A stretch of DNA of 64,000 nucleotides from the NCBI RefSeq assembly GCF_014635285.1, contig NZ_BMCR01000001.1, positions 620,001 to 684,000 of the forward strand, written 5' to 3'. A program made the translations under genes and the position numbers. Below are positions 53,953-64,000 of the stretch, piece after piece. Under the pieces are notes generated by a model. The model had not been told where the DNA came from, did not search any database, and saw nothing but the letters and a program-made list of their open reading frames with translations. Position 1 is the stretch's first letter. Each line of letters starts with the position of its first letter. The DNA is from Stappia taiwanensis. Lineage in GTDB: Bacteria > Pseudomonadota > Alphaproteobacteria > Rhizobiales > Stappiaceae.

Positions 53953-55176
53953 ATGCAGATCGTAACCAGCACCTCCGACCTCGCCGACGTTTGCCAACGT
54001 CTTGCCCGCCATGACTTCGTCACGGTCGATACCGAATTCCTGCGCGAAACCACCTTCTGGCCGAAGCTCTGCGTCGTCCAGATGGCCAGCCCGGAAGAAG
54101 CGGTGATCGTCGACGCGCTGGCAGAAGGTCTTGACCTTGCCCCGTTCTTCGACCTGATGCGCGATGAAAGCGTCATCAAGGTGTTCCACGCGGCCCGGCA
54201 GGACATCGAAATCGTCTATCACCTCGGCGGTTTCATCCCTCACCCCGTGTTCGATACCCAGGTCGCGGCAATGGTCTGCGGCTTCGGCGATTCGATCTCC
54301 TACGACCAGCTCGTGCAGCGCATCACCGACAAGCGGATCGACAAGTCGTCCCGCTTCACCGATTGGGCGCGCCGGCCACTGACCACCAAGCAGCTCGACT
54401 ACGCGCTCGCCGATGTGACCCATCTGCGCGAGGTCTACAGCTTCCTGAAGGCGAATCTCGCCGAGCAGGGCCGCTCCCATTGGGTCGGTGACGAGATGGA
54501 GGTGCTGACCTCCGAGGACACCTACCGCAGCGAGCCGGAAAACGCCTGGCGCCGTCTCAAGCTCCGGGTGCGCAAGCCGATCGAGTTCGCCGTGCTGCAG
54601 GAGGTCGCCGCCTGGCGGGAGCGCGAGGCCCATTCGCGCAATGTGCCGCGCAACCGCATCATCAAGGACGACGCGATCTACGAGATCGCTGCCCAACAGC
54701 CGACGACGGTCAGCGCCCTGGGCGCCCTGCGCACCATTCCGCGCGGCTTTGAGCGCTCACGCACGGCGGAGGATATCCTTGCCGCCGTCAAGCGGGCGCT
54801 CGATCTGCCGAAGGATCAGCTTCCGGAAGTGCCCAAGGGCCGGTCCGCGCCGGATGGCTCGGCCGCTGCGGTCGACCTTCTGAAGGTGCTGCTGAAACTC
54901 GTCAGCGAAGCCCATGGGGTGGCCGCCAAGGTGATCGCCACGGTCGAGGATCTGGAAAAGATCGCCGCCGACGACGAGGCGGATGTGGGGGCGCTGAAGG
55001 GCTGGCGCCGGGAGCTGTTCGGCGAGGTTGCGCTCAAGCTGAAGCGCGGCGAGATGGCGCTTGCCTTCAATGGCCGGCGGATCGTCGCCGTCGAACAGGG
55101 CGAACCGGTCGTCAGCGAGCAGCCCGCCAAGGCGCGCGGCAAGCGGCGCAGTCGCCAGCGGTCGTCCGCCCAGTAG
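53953..55176 (+). CDS. rnd: Ribonuclease D
   Basis: 3'-5' exoribonuclease for tRNA and small-RNA 3' maturation, 407 aa. DEDDy exonuclease motifs: [12 protein letters not shown] (Exo I, D-E), [13 protein letters not shown] (Exo II), and [15 protein letters not shown] (Exo III, Y...D). An HRDC domain follows ([32 protein letters not shown]) and a C-terminal helical extension ending in a basic tail ([13 protein letters not shown]). The ATG at 53953 ([15 protein letters not shown]) is used because homology begins there; two upstream in-frame ATGs are possible. Divergent from aspS. Confidence 0.94.
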   Translation: MQIVTSTSDLADVCQRLARHDFVTVDTEFLRETTFWPKLCVVQMASPEEAVIVDALAEGLDLAPFFDLMRDESVIKVFHAARQDIEIVYHLGGFIPHPVFDTQVAAMVCGFGDSISYDQLVQRITDKRIDKSSRFTDWARRPLTTKQLDYALADVTHLREVYSFLKANLAEQGRSHWVGDEMEVLTSEDTYRSEPENAWRRLKLRVRKPIEFAVLQEVAAWREREAHSRNVPRNRIIKDDAIYEIAAQQPTTVSALGALRTIPRGFERSRTAEDILAAVKRALDLPKDQLPEVPKGRSAPDGSAAAVDLLKVLLKLVSEAHGVAAKVIATVEDLEKIAADDEADVGALKGWRRELFGEVALKLKRGEMALAFNGRRIVAVEQGEPVVSEQPAKARGKRRSRQRSSAQ

Positions 55177-55277
55177 GGCGCTTCTCGAAGGCCTCGACCA
55201 GCAAGTGTTGCCTCAGATACGGCCAGCGGAAACGCCGGCCGCATCCGTTTTGCGGGGCTGCCGGATTTGCAAGGCAG

Positions 55278-56796
55278 TCAGATGACCGCCTCGATGCGGC
55301 TGCGCAGTCCGAGCAGTCGGCTGAACTGATTGGCCCGCTTGCTCAGGCGCTCGCCTTCCAGCGCGGCCAGCTCGCCCGGCAGACGCAGGACGAGTTCGCC
55401 CTCCTCCACCGCCATGCCGATCTGCGGCAGGATGCCATCGACCGAGGCGCTCAGCACCGAGGCGAGGCGCAGGGCGCCACCCAGAAGCCGCGCGCGCTCC
55501 TTCAGCCGGGAATGCGCCAACTCGCGAATGCGCGGGCTGAGACTGTCGTCGATCAGCCCCTGATGGCGATAGAAGACGGACAGGGCCAGATAGGCCCGAC
55601 CCGCGTGGTCGATACCGACAAAGCCCGCGTTGGAAATGATGTTCAGGCTCTGCTCGCCGCGATAGTCGGGATGGGCGCGCCAGCCGATGTCCGACAACAG
55701 ACAGCCGGCGGTTCGCAGCCGCCGTTCATACTCGGTCTCATCGATCCCCACGGTGGGAAACAGCCGGTCGGTCCACACCACCAACTCTTCAGCGTAATCG
55801 GGCGAACGCGAGCGGAGCAGCGAGAGTTCCCGCGCCGCTTCCACCAGCGGATCCTGCGCCCGGATCTCCTCGCTGAGAAGGTCGTAGAGCAGCCCTTCGC
55901 GCAGGCCAAGGGCGGACATCACCACCCGGTCCGCCCCGCTCCGCCGCAGCACGTTTTCCATCACCGTCGCGCCATAGGCCAGGAGCGGCCGGCGGGCGCG
56001 GGAGACGACGTCGATCATGTCGAGACTGTCCGGATTGCGCCGGGCGACGATCTGGCAGAACTCGATCGCCTCTTCCGCGTCAATCGCATAGTCATGCATG
56101 ACATTGAGCGGATAGCCGTTCTGGAACAGGTGCAGACGAGCCAGCGAACGCCAGGTGCCGCCAACCGCATAAAACGGCTTGCCGGACCCGACCGGCAGCC
56201 ATTCCACCCCCGAGAGCGCCTGATCGGTGAGCTTTTGCGCCCGCGCCAGCTTGCCGCCCGCTTCTTCCTGCAGACGGATACCGCCGAGCGGCAGCGTCTG
56301 GCCCCGACCAATGGTGCTTCCGCTCAGCTCAACCAGCTCCAGGCTGCCGCCGCCAAGGTCGCCAACGATGCCATCGGGCCGCCACATGCCGCAGACAATG
56401 CCAAGCGCGGCAAGCCGCGCCTCGTCCCTGCCCGACAGCAGGCGCACCGGCGTCCGGCAGATCTCCTGCACGCCGTCGATGAACTCCGCGCCGTTTTCCG
56501 CGTCGCGGGTCGCCGCCGTCGCCAGGATGTTGAGATTGTCGACCCCGAGCTGATCGCACAGCCGGCGAAACCGCACCAGCGCCTTGTGCGCCATCTCCAC
56601 GGCGGTATCGGACAGGCGCCCGCTGGCGGCAAGACCGCGACCGAGCCCGGCGAGCACCTTTTCATTGAAAAGGACCGTCGGCGTGCGGGCTTGCCGCTCA
56701 TAGACGACCAGGCGGATCGAGTTCGACCCGATGTCGATAACCGCGATGGGACCGCTGCCGTTCAGCCGGCCACGGATGACACGTCCGGGCGTGTTG

Positions 56797-56804
<8 letters not shown>
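55278..56804 (-). CDS. ppx: Exopolyphosphatase / pppGpp phosphohydrolase family
   Basis: 508 aa ASKHA-fold phosphatase. [18 protein letters not shown] is the first phosphate loop; [14 protein letters not shown] and [18 protein letters not shown] are the other signature segments. A C-terminal HD-like helical region follows ([21 protein letters not shown]). It degrades polyphosphate processively. The preferred start is the GTG at 56804, which overlaps the ppk stop by 8 bp; a TTG at 56822 is an alternative. Co-transcription with ppk1 couples synthesis and degradation of polyphosphate. Confidence 0.93.
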
Positions 56805-59013
<2,209 letters not shown>

Positions 59014-59222
59014 GCCTGTCTCCTGTCAGCCGTCGTGCCGGGCGCCTCAAAACGCCGCTCGGCCATCACCTTATAGGACGGGTTTGACGGATTTGCATCG
59101 CTCCGGTCGTTTCCGGGAAAACAGCGCTCATGTGAACGCAAATTTGTGCATTCGCGCCTCTTTCGACGTTCATTCGAAAAGACCGAGGGGCGGATCGGCG
59201 TGCGATGCACAGCCTCCGCCAC

Positions 59223-59921
59223 CTAGCCTTGCCGCGACTCGCCCTCCATTGCTTCCAGCACCTCGGCGGCCAACGGCCGGGTGATCCGGCGCCCCACCGA
59301 CAGGGCCGCCCGATCAAGCGCATCCACCAGCACCTGCGCGGCGGCAATGGAGCGCTCCATGCGCACGGCGAGGAACTCGATCACCGCCGGATCGACGAAC
59401 ACCTGGCGGTCGGCGAACAGCTTGACCAGCACCCGGCGGAGCAGATCGTCATCGGGCTCGGCCATTTCGATCGGCGTTGCCGCGCGCAGGCGCGACGCGA
59501 GATCCGGCAGCTTCAGCCCCCAGCTTCGCGGCCAGGTGCGCGCGGTCACAAGCACCAGCGCCCCGCGCTCGCGCGCTGCGTTGAGCAGATGGAACAGGGC
59601 GTTCTCATCAAGCCCCTCATGGGCATCCTCGACCGCGACGGCTCCCGCCTCGACCAGTTCCGACACCTTGTCGCCGGTCAGATCGGACGCGGCGATCACC
59701 GCGCAGCCGCTGGCCTCGTGCCAGACATTCACCAGATGGGTTTTTCCCACGCCCACCGGACCGGCGAGAATGGCGACCGGCGCCGCCCAGTTCGGCCAGG
59801 AATCGATGAAGCGAAAGGCCGCCTCGTTGGAGGCGCCATGCAGGAAGTCTTCCCGCCCCCGGGCCGCTTCATGCGGCAGCACCAGCGGCAATTGCCGGGG
59901 TCCATTGGCCCGCTCAGACAT
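59223..59921 (-). CDS. hdaA: DnaA-related regulator HdaA
   Basis: AAA+ protein that, with the sliding clamp, stimulates DnaA-ATP hydrolysis to prevent re-initiation. 232 aa from the ATG at 59921. The clamp-binding peptide RQLPLVLPHE lies at the N-terminus; Walker A is GPVGVGKTHLVNVW, Walker B VAVEDAHEG, and sensor-like ALVLVTARTWPRSWGLKLPDLASRL is present. No DNA-binding domain IV, as expected. The start overlaps the end of the AI-2E permease gene by 8 bp. Length and context are typical for Alphaproteobacteria. Confidence 0.93.
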   Translation of the reverse strand: MSERANGPRQLPLVLPHEAARGREDFLHGASNEAAFRFIDSWPNWAAPVAILAGPVGVGKTHLVNVWHEASGCAVIAASDLTGDKVSELVEAGAVAVEDAHEGLDENALFHLLNAARERGALVLVTARTWPRSWGLKLPDLASRLRAATPIEMAEPDDDLLRRVLVKLFADRQVFVDPAVIEFLAVRMERSIAAAQVLVDALDRAALSVGRRITRPLAAEVLEAMEGESRQG

Positions 59922-61017
59922 CGGATCCCTCCTCATCGCCCTCCACGAGCGGCCGGCCACCCGGGCCATAGTAGAGGGAACTTGCCATGTATTGCGCCAG
60001 GGCGAACCGGGTCAGCACCCCGATCACCGCCGCCGCCGGAACCGCGATCAGCATGCCGACGAAGCCAAACAGATAGCCGAAGGCGAACAGCGCGAACATC
60101 AGCCACACCGGATGGAGGCCCACATTGCCGCCGACCAGCTTGGGCTGCAGCACATTGCCTTCCAGAAACTGCCCGGCGCCGAACACCAGCATCACCAACC
60201 CGATCGACATCCAGTCCGGCCAGAACTGCACCAGCGCCACCCCGAGCGAGACCACCAGGCCAAGGGTCGCGCCGACATAGGGAATGAAGCTGACCAGCCC
60301 GGCGCCGATGCCGATCAAAAGGCCGAAGTTAAGCCCGACGACGGCAAGGCCAATGGCATAGAACAGACCGAGCAGAACGCAGACACTTACCTGCCCGCGC
60401 ACGAAGCCGGCCACCGCCCTGTCCATGTCCCGGGCCAGCGCGCGAATGACTTCCCTATGGTGCAACGGCAACCAGCCGTCGATCCGGGCGACCATCCGGT
60501 CCCAGTCGAGCAGCAGATAGAACGCCACCACCGGCGTCACCACGAACAGCGCGGCCAGCGACAACAGCGCCTGACCGCCGCTCCAGACCGATTTCACGAG
60601 CCCGCCGATCCAGCCCGCGCCCTCGCCAAGCAGCGTGCCGACGCTCGATTTCAGCTCCTCGCCGCCAATGCCGGAGATGGCCCGCAACTGATCGCCGAAG
60701 TTTTCCATCACCAGCGTCTGCAAGGCCCCGACAAGGCCGGGAATGGCCTCCAGGAACCCGGCGAGCTGGCCGCCCAGCACCGGCAGGAGCAGGAGCAGCA
60801 CCAGCGCGAAGGCGACAACGAACAGCAGGAGGATGGTCACGGTGGCCAGCAACCGCCCCATGCCCAGGCGCTCCAGCCGATCGGCAATGGGATCGAGCAG
60901 ATAGGCCAGCGCCATGCCGGCGATGAACGGCAACAGGATCGGGCTGAACAGATAGATGAAGCCGGCGAACAGCGCCAACGACCCCAGCCAGAAATAGATT
61001 TGCCGTTTCAACGACAC
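59914..61017 (-). CDS. AI-2E (PerM/YdiK) family permease
   Basis: 367 aa inner-membrane protein with about 7-8 hydrophobic segments (SLALFAGFIYLFSPILLPFIAGMALAY, LLATVTILLLFVVAFALVLLLLLPVL, LLSLAALFVVTPVVAFYLLLDW, GLVSFIPYVGATLGLVVSLGVAL, WLMFALFAFGYLFGFVGMLIAVPAAAVIGVL). The conserved PYVGA and the late GxxLPVWxxx-like part (GNVGLHPVWLMFALF) are typical. The start is the GTG at 61017 preceded by GGGGACAGG; no ATG is available nearby. Transport role not established for this subgroup. Conserved order pgsA-permease-hdaA. Confidence 0.85.
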   Translation of the reverse strand: MSLKRQIYFWLGSLALFAGFIYLFSPILLPFIAGMALAYLLDPIADRLERLGMGRLLATVTILLLFVVAFALVLLLLLPVLGGQLAGFLEAIPGLVGALQTLVMENFGDQLRAISGIGGEELKSSVGTLLGEGAGWIGGLVKSVWSGGQALLSLAALFVVTPVVAFYLLLDWDRMVARIDGWLPLHHREVIRALARDMDRAVAGFVRGQVSVCVLLGLFYAIGLAVVGLNFGLLIGIGAGLVSFIPYVGATLGLVVSLGVALVQFWPDWMSIGLVMLVFGAGQFLEGNVLQPKLVGGNVGLHPVWLMFALFAFGYLFGFVGMLIAVPAAAVIGVLTRFALAQYMASSLYYGPGGRPLVEGDEEGSDV

Positions 61018-61085
61018 GATGCCTGTCCCCGCAAGTTTTCCGATGGCCGGTGCCGGCGTCAGCGCGCGCCCGGCGGTTCTCAAAG

Positions 61086-61634
61086 TTAGCCGGTCTTTCG
61101 CTCCGCCATTCGCAAATGCCGGATCCAACTCAGCAGATAGGCAGCCCCGGACAGGAGCGTCAAGCCGCCGGTCCCCAGCATCAGGCAGTTTTCAAATGCG
61201 GGAAGCTCGATGGTAAACGCTGCCTTTGCGAGCAAGGTTGCCGCCAACCCGATCTGCATCACCGTGGTTGCCTTGCCGATCAAGAGCGGCTTGATCGTCA
61301 CCCGCCGACCGATCACCTCCGACAGGCCGATGGCACCCATGATCAGAAGATCGCGCAGCACCACCGCCACCAGCAGCCACAACGGCAGCAGACCAGACAG
61401 ATAGAGCGCTGCGAACACCGACAGCAGCAGCGCCTTGTCGGCCAGCGGATCGAGAAAGGCGCCCAAGGCGCTTTGCATCGCGAAGCGGCGCGCGATATAG
61501 CCATCGACACCGTCCGAAATTCCGGACAGAACGAACAGCCAGAACGCGGGTCCGAACCGGTCCTCAGCGATCAACCAGACGATCAGCGGCACCAGGGCCA
61601 ACCGAACCAGGGTAATCAGGTTTGGCAGGGTCAC
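61086..61634 (-). CDS. pgsA: CDP-alcohol phosphatidyltransferase (PgsA-like)
   Basis: 182 aa membrane enzyme, probably CDP-diacylglycerol-glycerol-3-phosphate phosphatidyltransferase, first committed step to phosphatidylglycerol. The family signature DGX2ARX8GX3DX3D is exact: [24 protein letters not shown]. Four or more hydrophobic segments. It begins 104 bp from purM, from which it is divergent. Other CDP-alcohol transferases (cardiolipin-synthase-like) cannot be fully excluded. Confidence 0.87.
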   Translation of the reverse strand: MTLPNLITLVRLALVPLIVWLIAEDRFGPAFWLFVLSGISDGVDGYIARRFAMQSALGAFLDPLADKALLLSVFAALYLSGLLPLWLLVAVVLRDLLIMGAIGLSEVIGRRVTIKPLLIGKATTVMQIGLAATLLAKAAFTIELPAFENCLMLGTGGLTLLSGAAYLLSWIRHLRMAERKTG

Positions 61635-61738
61635 GGCGTCACACGGTCGAAGGTTGTGAACAGGACGCCCGGTTTTTCTTGCATTCCGGTCTTTCTGTGT
61701 TTGTATGCCCGCCCAAATCGGGACTTGGAGACGACATC

Positions 61739-62836
61739 ATGAGCCAGGCGCCAACAACCGGCGGCAACGGGATGACCTATGCCGACGCCGGAGTGGATAT
61801 TGATGCGGGCAATACGCTCGTCAAGCGCATCAAGCCGCATGTCAAGGCGACGGCCCGGCCCGGCGCGGACAGCGACATCGGCGGCTTCGGCGGCCTGTTC
61901 GACCTGAAGGCGGCAGGGTTCTCCGATCCGGTACTGGTCGCCGCCAATGACGGGGTTGGTACCAAGCTGAAGATTGCCATCGACAGCGGTCAGCATGCCA
62001 CGGTCGGCATCGACCTTGTCGCCATGTGCGTCAACGATCTCGTCGTTCAAGGCGCGGAACCCCTTTTCTTTCTCGACTATTACGCCTGCGGCGCCCTCGA
62101 GCTGGAGACGGCGACGGCGGTGGTCAAGGGCATCGCCGATGGTTGCCGCCTCGCCGGCTGCGCGCTGATCGGCGGTGAGACGGCGGAAATGCCGGGCATG
62201 TATGCCAGCGGCGACTACGATCTGGCCGGCTTTGCCGTCGGCGCGGCCGAACGTGGCCGCCTGCTGCCGCGCGGCGATCTTGCCGAGGGCGACGTGCTGC
62301 TCGGCCTCGCCTCCACCGGCGTTCACTCCAACGGCTTCTCGCTGGTGCGCCGCATCGTCGAGCGCAGCGGCCTCGGCTGGGCCGACCCCGCCCCCTTCGC
62401 CGGCGACACCACGCTCGGCGCGGCGTTGATGACACCGACCCGAATCTACGTCAAGTCGCTGCTGGAAGCGCTCGCCGCCGGTCCCGGCATCAAGGCGCTG
62501 GCGCATATCACCGGCGGCGGCCTGCCGGAAAACCTGCCCCGGGTGCTGCCCGAGGGGCTTGCCGCACGCATCGACCTTGCCGCGATTTCCGTACCGCCAG
62601 TCTTCCAGTGGCTGGCCCGCACTGGCGGCGTGGCCGAAGCGGAGATGCTGCGCACCTTCAACTGCGGTATCGGCATGGTCGTCGCGGTCGCCGCCGACGC
62701 TGTCGACGCGGTCACCGCCACCCTTGAGGGAGCCGGCGAGACCGTCGTGCGCCTCGGTGCGCTGGAAGCGCGCGCGACCGGAGCCTCTGACGGGGATGAG
62801 GACGCGGTCGTGTTCGACGGCGCGCTGGCCCTGTGA
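61739..62836 (+). CDS. purM: Phosphoribosylformylglycinamidine cyclo-ligase (AIR synthetase)
   Basis: Fifth step of purine synthesis, 365 aa. Signature segments: [99 protein letters not shown], and [18 protein letters not shown]. The ATG at 61739 has GGAG 8 nt upstream. It overlaps purN by 4 bp (GTGA), so the two are translationally coupled. Confidence 0.97.
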   Translation: MSQAPTTGGNGMTYADAGVDIDAGNTLVKRIKPHVKATARPGADSDIGGFGGLFDLKAAGFSDPVLVAANDGVGTKLKIAIDSGQHATVGIDLVAMCVNDLVVQGAEPLFFLDYYACGALELETATAVVKGIADGCRLAGCALIGGETAEMPGMYASGDYDLAGFAVGAAERGRLLPRGDLAEGDVLLGLASTGVHSNGFSLVRRIVERSGLGWADPAPFAGDTTLGAALMTPTRIYVKSLLEALAAGPGIKALAHITGGGLPENLPRVLPEGLAARIDLAAISVPPVFQWLARTGGVAEAEMLRTFNCGIGMVVAVAADAVDAVTATLEGAGETVVRLGALEARATGASDGDEDAVVFDGALAL

Positions 62837-63507
62837 CCTCTTCCGCTCGCAAACGCACGGCAGTGCTCGTCTCCGGGCGCGGCAGCAACATGGTATCGCT
62901 GCTCGCCGCTGCCGCCGATCCTGCCTATCCGGCGGAAATCGTGCTGGTGGTCGCCAATGTGCCGGGCGCACCGGCGCTGGAGCGGGCAGAGGCTGCGGGG
63001 ATCGCCACCGAGACCGTCGCCCACCGCGCCTTCTCCGGACGCCAGGCCTTCGAGGAACGGCTCGACGCGGTGCTGCGCGAGGCGCGGATCGAGCTCGTGT
63101 GCCTTGCCGGCTTCATGCGCTTGCTCACCCCCTGGTTCGTCGACCGCTGGCGCGACCGGCTGCTCAACATTCATCCGGCCCTGCTGCCCGCTTTCAAGGG
63201 GCTCGACACCCACGCCAGGGCGCTGGCCGATGGCTGCAAGCTGCATGGCGCCACCGTCCATTTCGTCCGCAGCGAAATGGATGCGGGGCCCATCGTCGTC
63301 CAGGGCGCCGTGGCCGTTCTGGATGACGATACGGAAGAGACCCTCGCCGCCCGGGTGCTGACGGTGGAGCATGAGATCTACCCGCACGCACTGGCGCTCG
63401 TTGCCTCCGACCGGACCCGGATCGAGGGCAACCGGGTGATGACCGCCGAAACGGCCTCCGACGCGGCCAGCCACCGACTTATCAGCCCGCCCGCCAGCAA
63501 CAGCTGA
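62833..63507 (+). CDS. purN: Phosphoribosylglycinamide formyltransferase (GART, folate-dependent)
   Basis: Third step of purine synthesis, 224 aa. [15 protein letters not shown] (phosphate loop), [40 protein letters not shown] (catalytic Asn/His), and [22 protein letters not shown] (catalytic Asp) are intact. It starts with GTG at 62833 overlapping the purM stop. A GC-rich hairpin at about 63532-63569 without T tract lies between purN and the converging WYL gene. Confidence 0.95.
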   Translation: MTSSARKRTAVLVSGRGSNMVSLLAAAADPAYPAEIVLVVANVPGAPALERAEAAGIATETVAHRAFSGRQAFEERLDAVLREARIELVCLAGFMRLLTPWFVDRWRDRLLNIHPALLPAFKGLDTHARALADGCKLHGATVHFVRSEMDAGPIVVQGAVAVLDDDTEETLAARVLTVEHEIYPHALALVASDRTRIEGNRVMTAETASDAASHRLISPPASNS

Positions 63508-63542
63508 AGCCTCCGCGTTTTTTGCTTCCCGGCCCGGATCCG

Positions 63543-64000
63543 TCACACCTGAGGTGACCGGTCCGGGCTCTTGGTCCCATTCGATCCCCCTTCCCCGCCG
63601 GCGCGGACCTGACGCCACCAGTCCGCGTAAAGCCGCTTGCGTGACCGGGGCGAACGGCTGTCGAGCACCTTCAGCTCCAGCATCCGGTCGGTGCGGAAAT
63701 TGCGGAAATCCTGGCGCAGCTCGCAATAAGCTGCCATCACCCGCGCCCGTTCGAAAAACGCCAGCACGATGGGCCACACCACCCGCCGCTCAGGGGCTCG
63801 CTCCGGCACCTGATAGAGAATCTCGACCTTCTGCTCGCTGCGCAGCGCCGCGCGCAGCAGCGACGGATCAATGATGTCGGCGGGCACAGGCGCCGGCGAG
63901 GGCGCATAAAGCGGCGCATCGATGAACGAGGCGCGCAGCCCCTCCGGCAGCACGGCGGCAATCTTCGCCACCGCATCGCGCGCGGCCCGGCCAAGCGCCG
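63543..64000 (-). CDS. WYL-domain transcriptional regulator, YafY family (C-terminal part, cut by window edge)
   Basis: Only the C-terminal about 151 residues are inside the window; the frame is open to the edge. The visible part (ALGRAARDAVAKIAAVLPEGLRASFIDAPLY, then LLRAALRSEQKVEILYQVPERAPERRVVWPIVLAFFERARVMAAYCELRQDFRNFRTDRMLELKVLD) matches the middle and WYL domain of YafY-type regulators; the WYL tripeptide position reads AYCELR with RNFRTDRM downstream. The N-terminal helix-turn-helix lies outside. Target unknown. Confidence 0.8.
   Translation of the reverse strand, partial: ALGRAARDAVAKIAAVLPEGLRASFIDAPLYAPSPAPVPADIIDPSLLRAALRSEQKVEILYQVPERAPERRVVWPIVLAFFERARVMAAYCELRQDFRNFRTDRMLELKVLDSRSPRSRKRLYADWWRQVRAGGEGGSNGTKSPDRSPQV

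Overview
The window is a GC-rich, densely packed stretch of an alphaproteobacterial chromosome. A Hyphomicrobiales (Rhizobiales) host is most likely. The signs are a complete suf cluster with an Irr-type iron box, a B12-dependent class II ribonucleotide reductase with NrdR boxes, HdaA, the complex I accessory protein NDUFA12, and the pgsA / AI-2E permease / hdaA / ppk / ppx / rnd / aspS block divergent from purMN. A family-level placement (for example a marine Stappiaceae-like genus) would be inference only. I saw no rRNA, tRNA or CRISPR.

Layout. 0-11 kb is housekeeping: argS (cut by the left edge), dgt, an ErpA-like Fe-S carrier, xthA, a PLP enzyme of the D-threonine aldolase/D-serine dehydratase fold, secreted proteins, a Sel1-repeat protein, parE, a sulfotransferase-like protein and an RhlE-type RNA helicase. 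11.6-12.7 kb is a soluble diguanylate cyclase. 12.8-19.9 kb is the minus-strand suf operon (cysteine desulfurase, sufB, sufC, sufD, sufS, sufT-like, sufA), with a near-consensus Irr box about 200 bp upstream. 20.3-22.5 kb holds an alpha/beta hydrolase, NDUFA12 and a response regulator. A 750 bp regulatory region with DnaA boxes and two NrdR boxes precedes nrdJ (23.2-26.9 kb).

27-32.5 kb is the accessory part: an IS3-type transposase remnant running into the 3' end of an araC-family gene, a divergent 1,083-residue glycine-rich autotransporter, and a 266 bp element with 31 bp terminal inverted repeats flanked by TA. 32.5-35.2 kb has a Dabb protein, an arsR-MFS pair and a GNAT enzyme. 35.3-37.2 kb is a divergent LysR / haloacetate dehalogenase pair that keeps the full fluoroacetate dehalogenase active-site set. 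37.3-42.4 kb is a fumarylacetoacetase gene followed by an NMT1-like ABC importer, divergent from a GntR regulator with an unusual N-terminal extension.

42.5-50 kb carries a D,D-carboxypeptidase lipoprotein, a CSS-EAL phosphodiesterase, a PfkB kinase and two tandem secreted proteins of unknown function that share a homologous C-terminal domain. 50-64 kb returns to core genes: an MsbA-like ABC exporter, aspS, rnd, ppx, ppk1, hdaA, an AI-2E permease, pgsA, purM, purN and a WYL-domain regulator cut by the right edge.

The best leads for something undescribed are the tandem secreted paralogues (46.5-49.9 kb), the fah-transporter-GntR unit, the haloacetate dehalogenase locus, the MITE-like element, the inverted repeat lying across the arsR start codon, and the DnaA/NrdR site cluster upstream of nrdJ.
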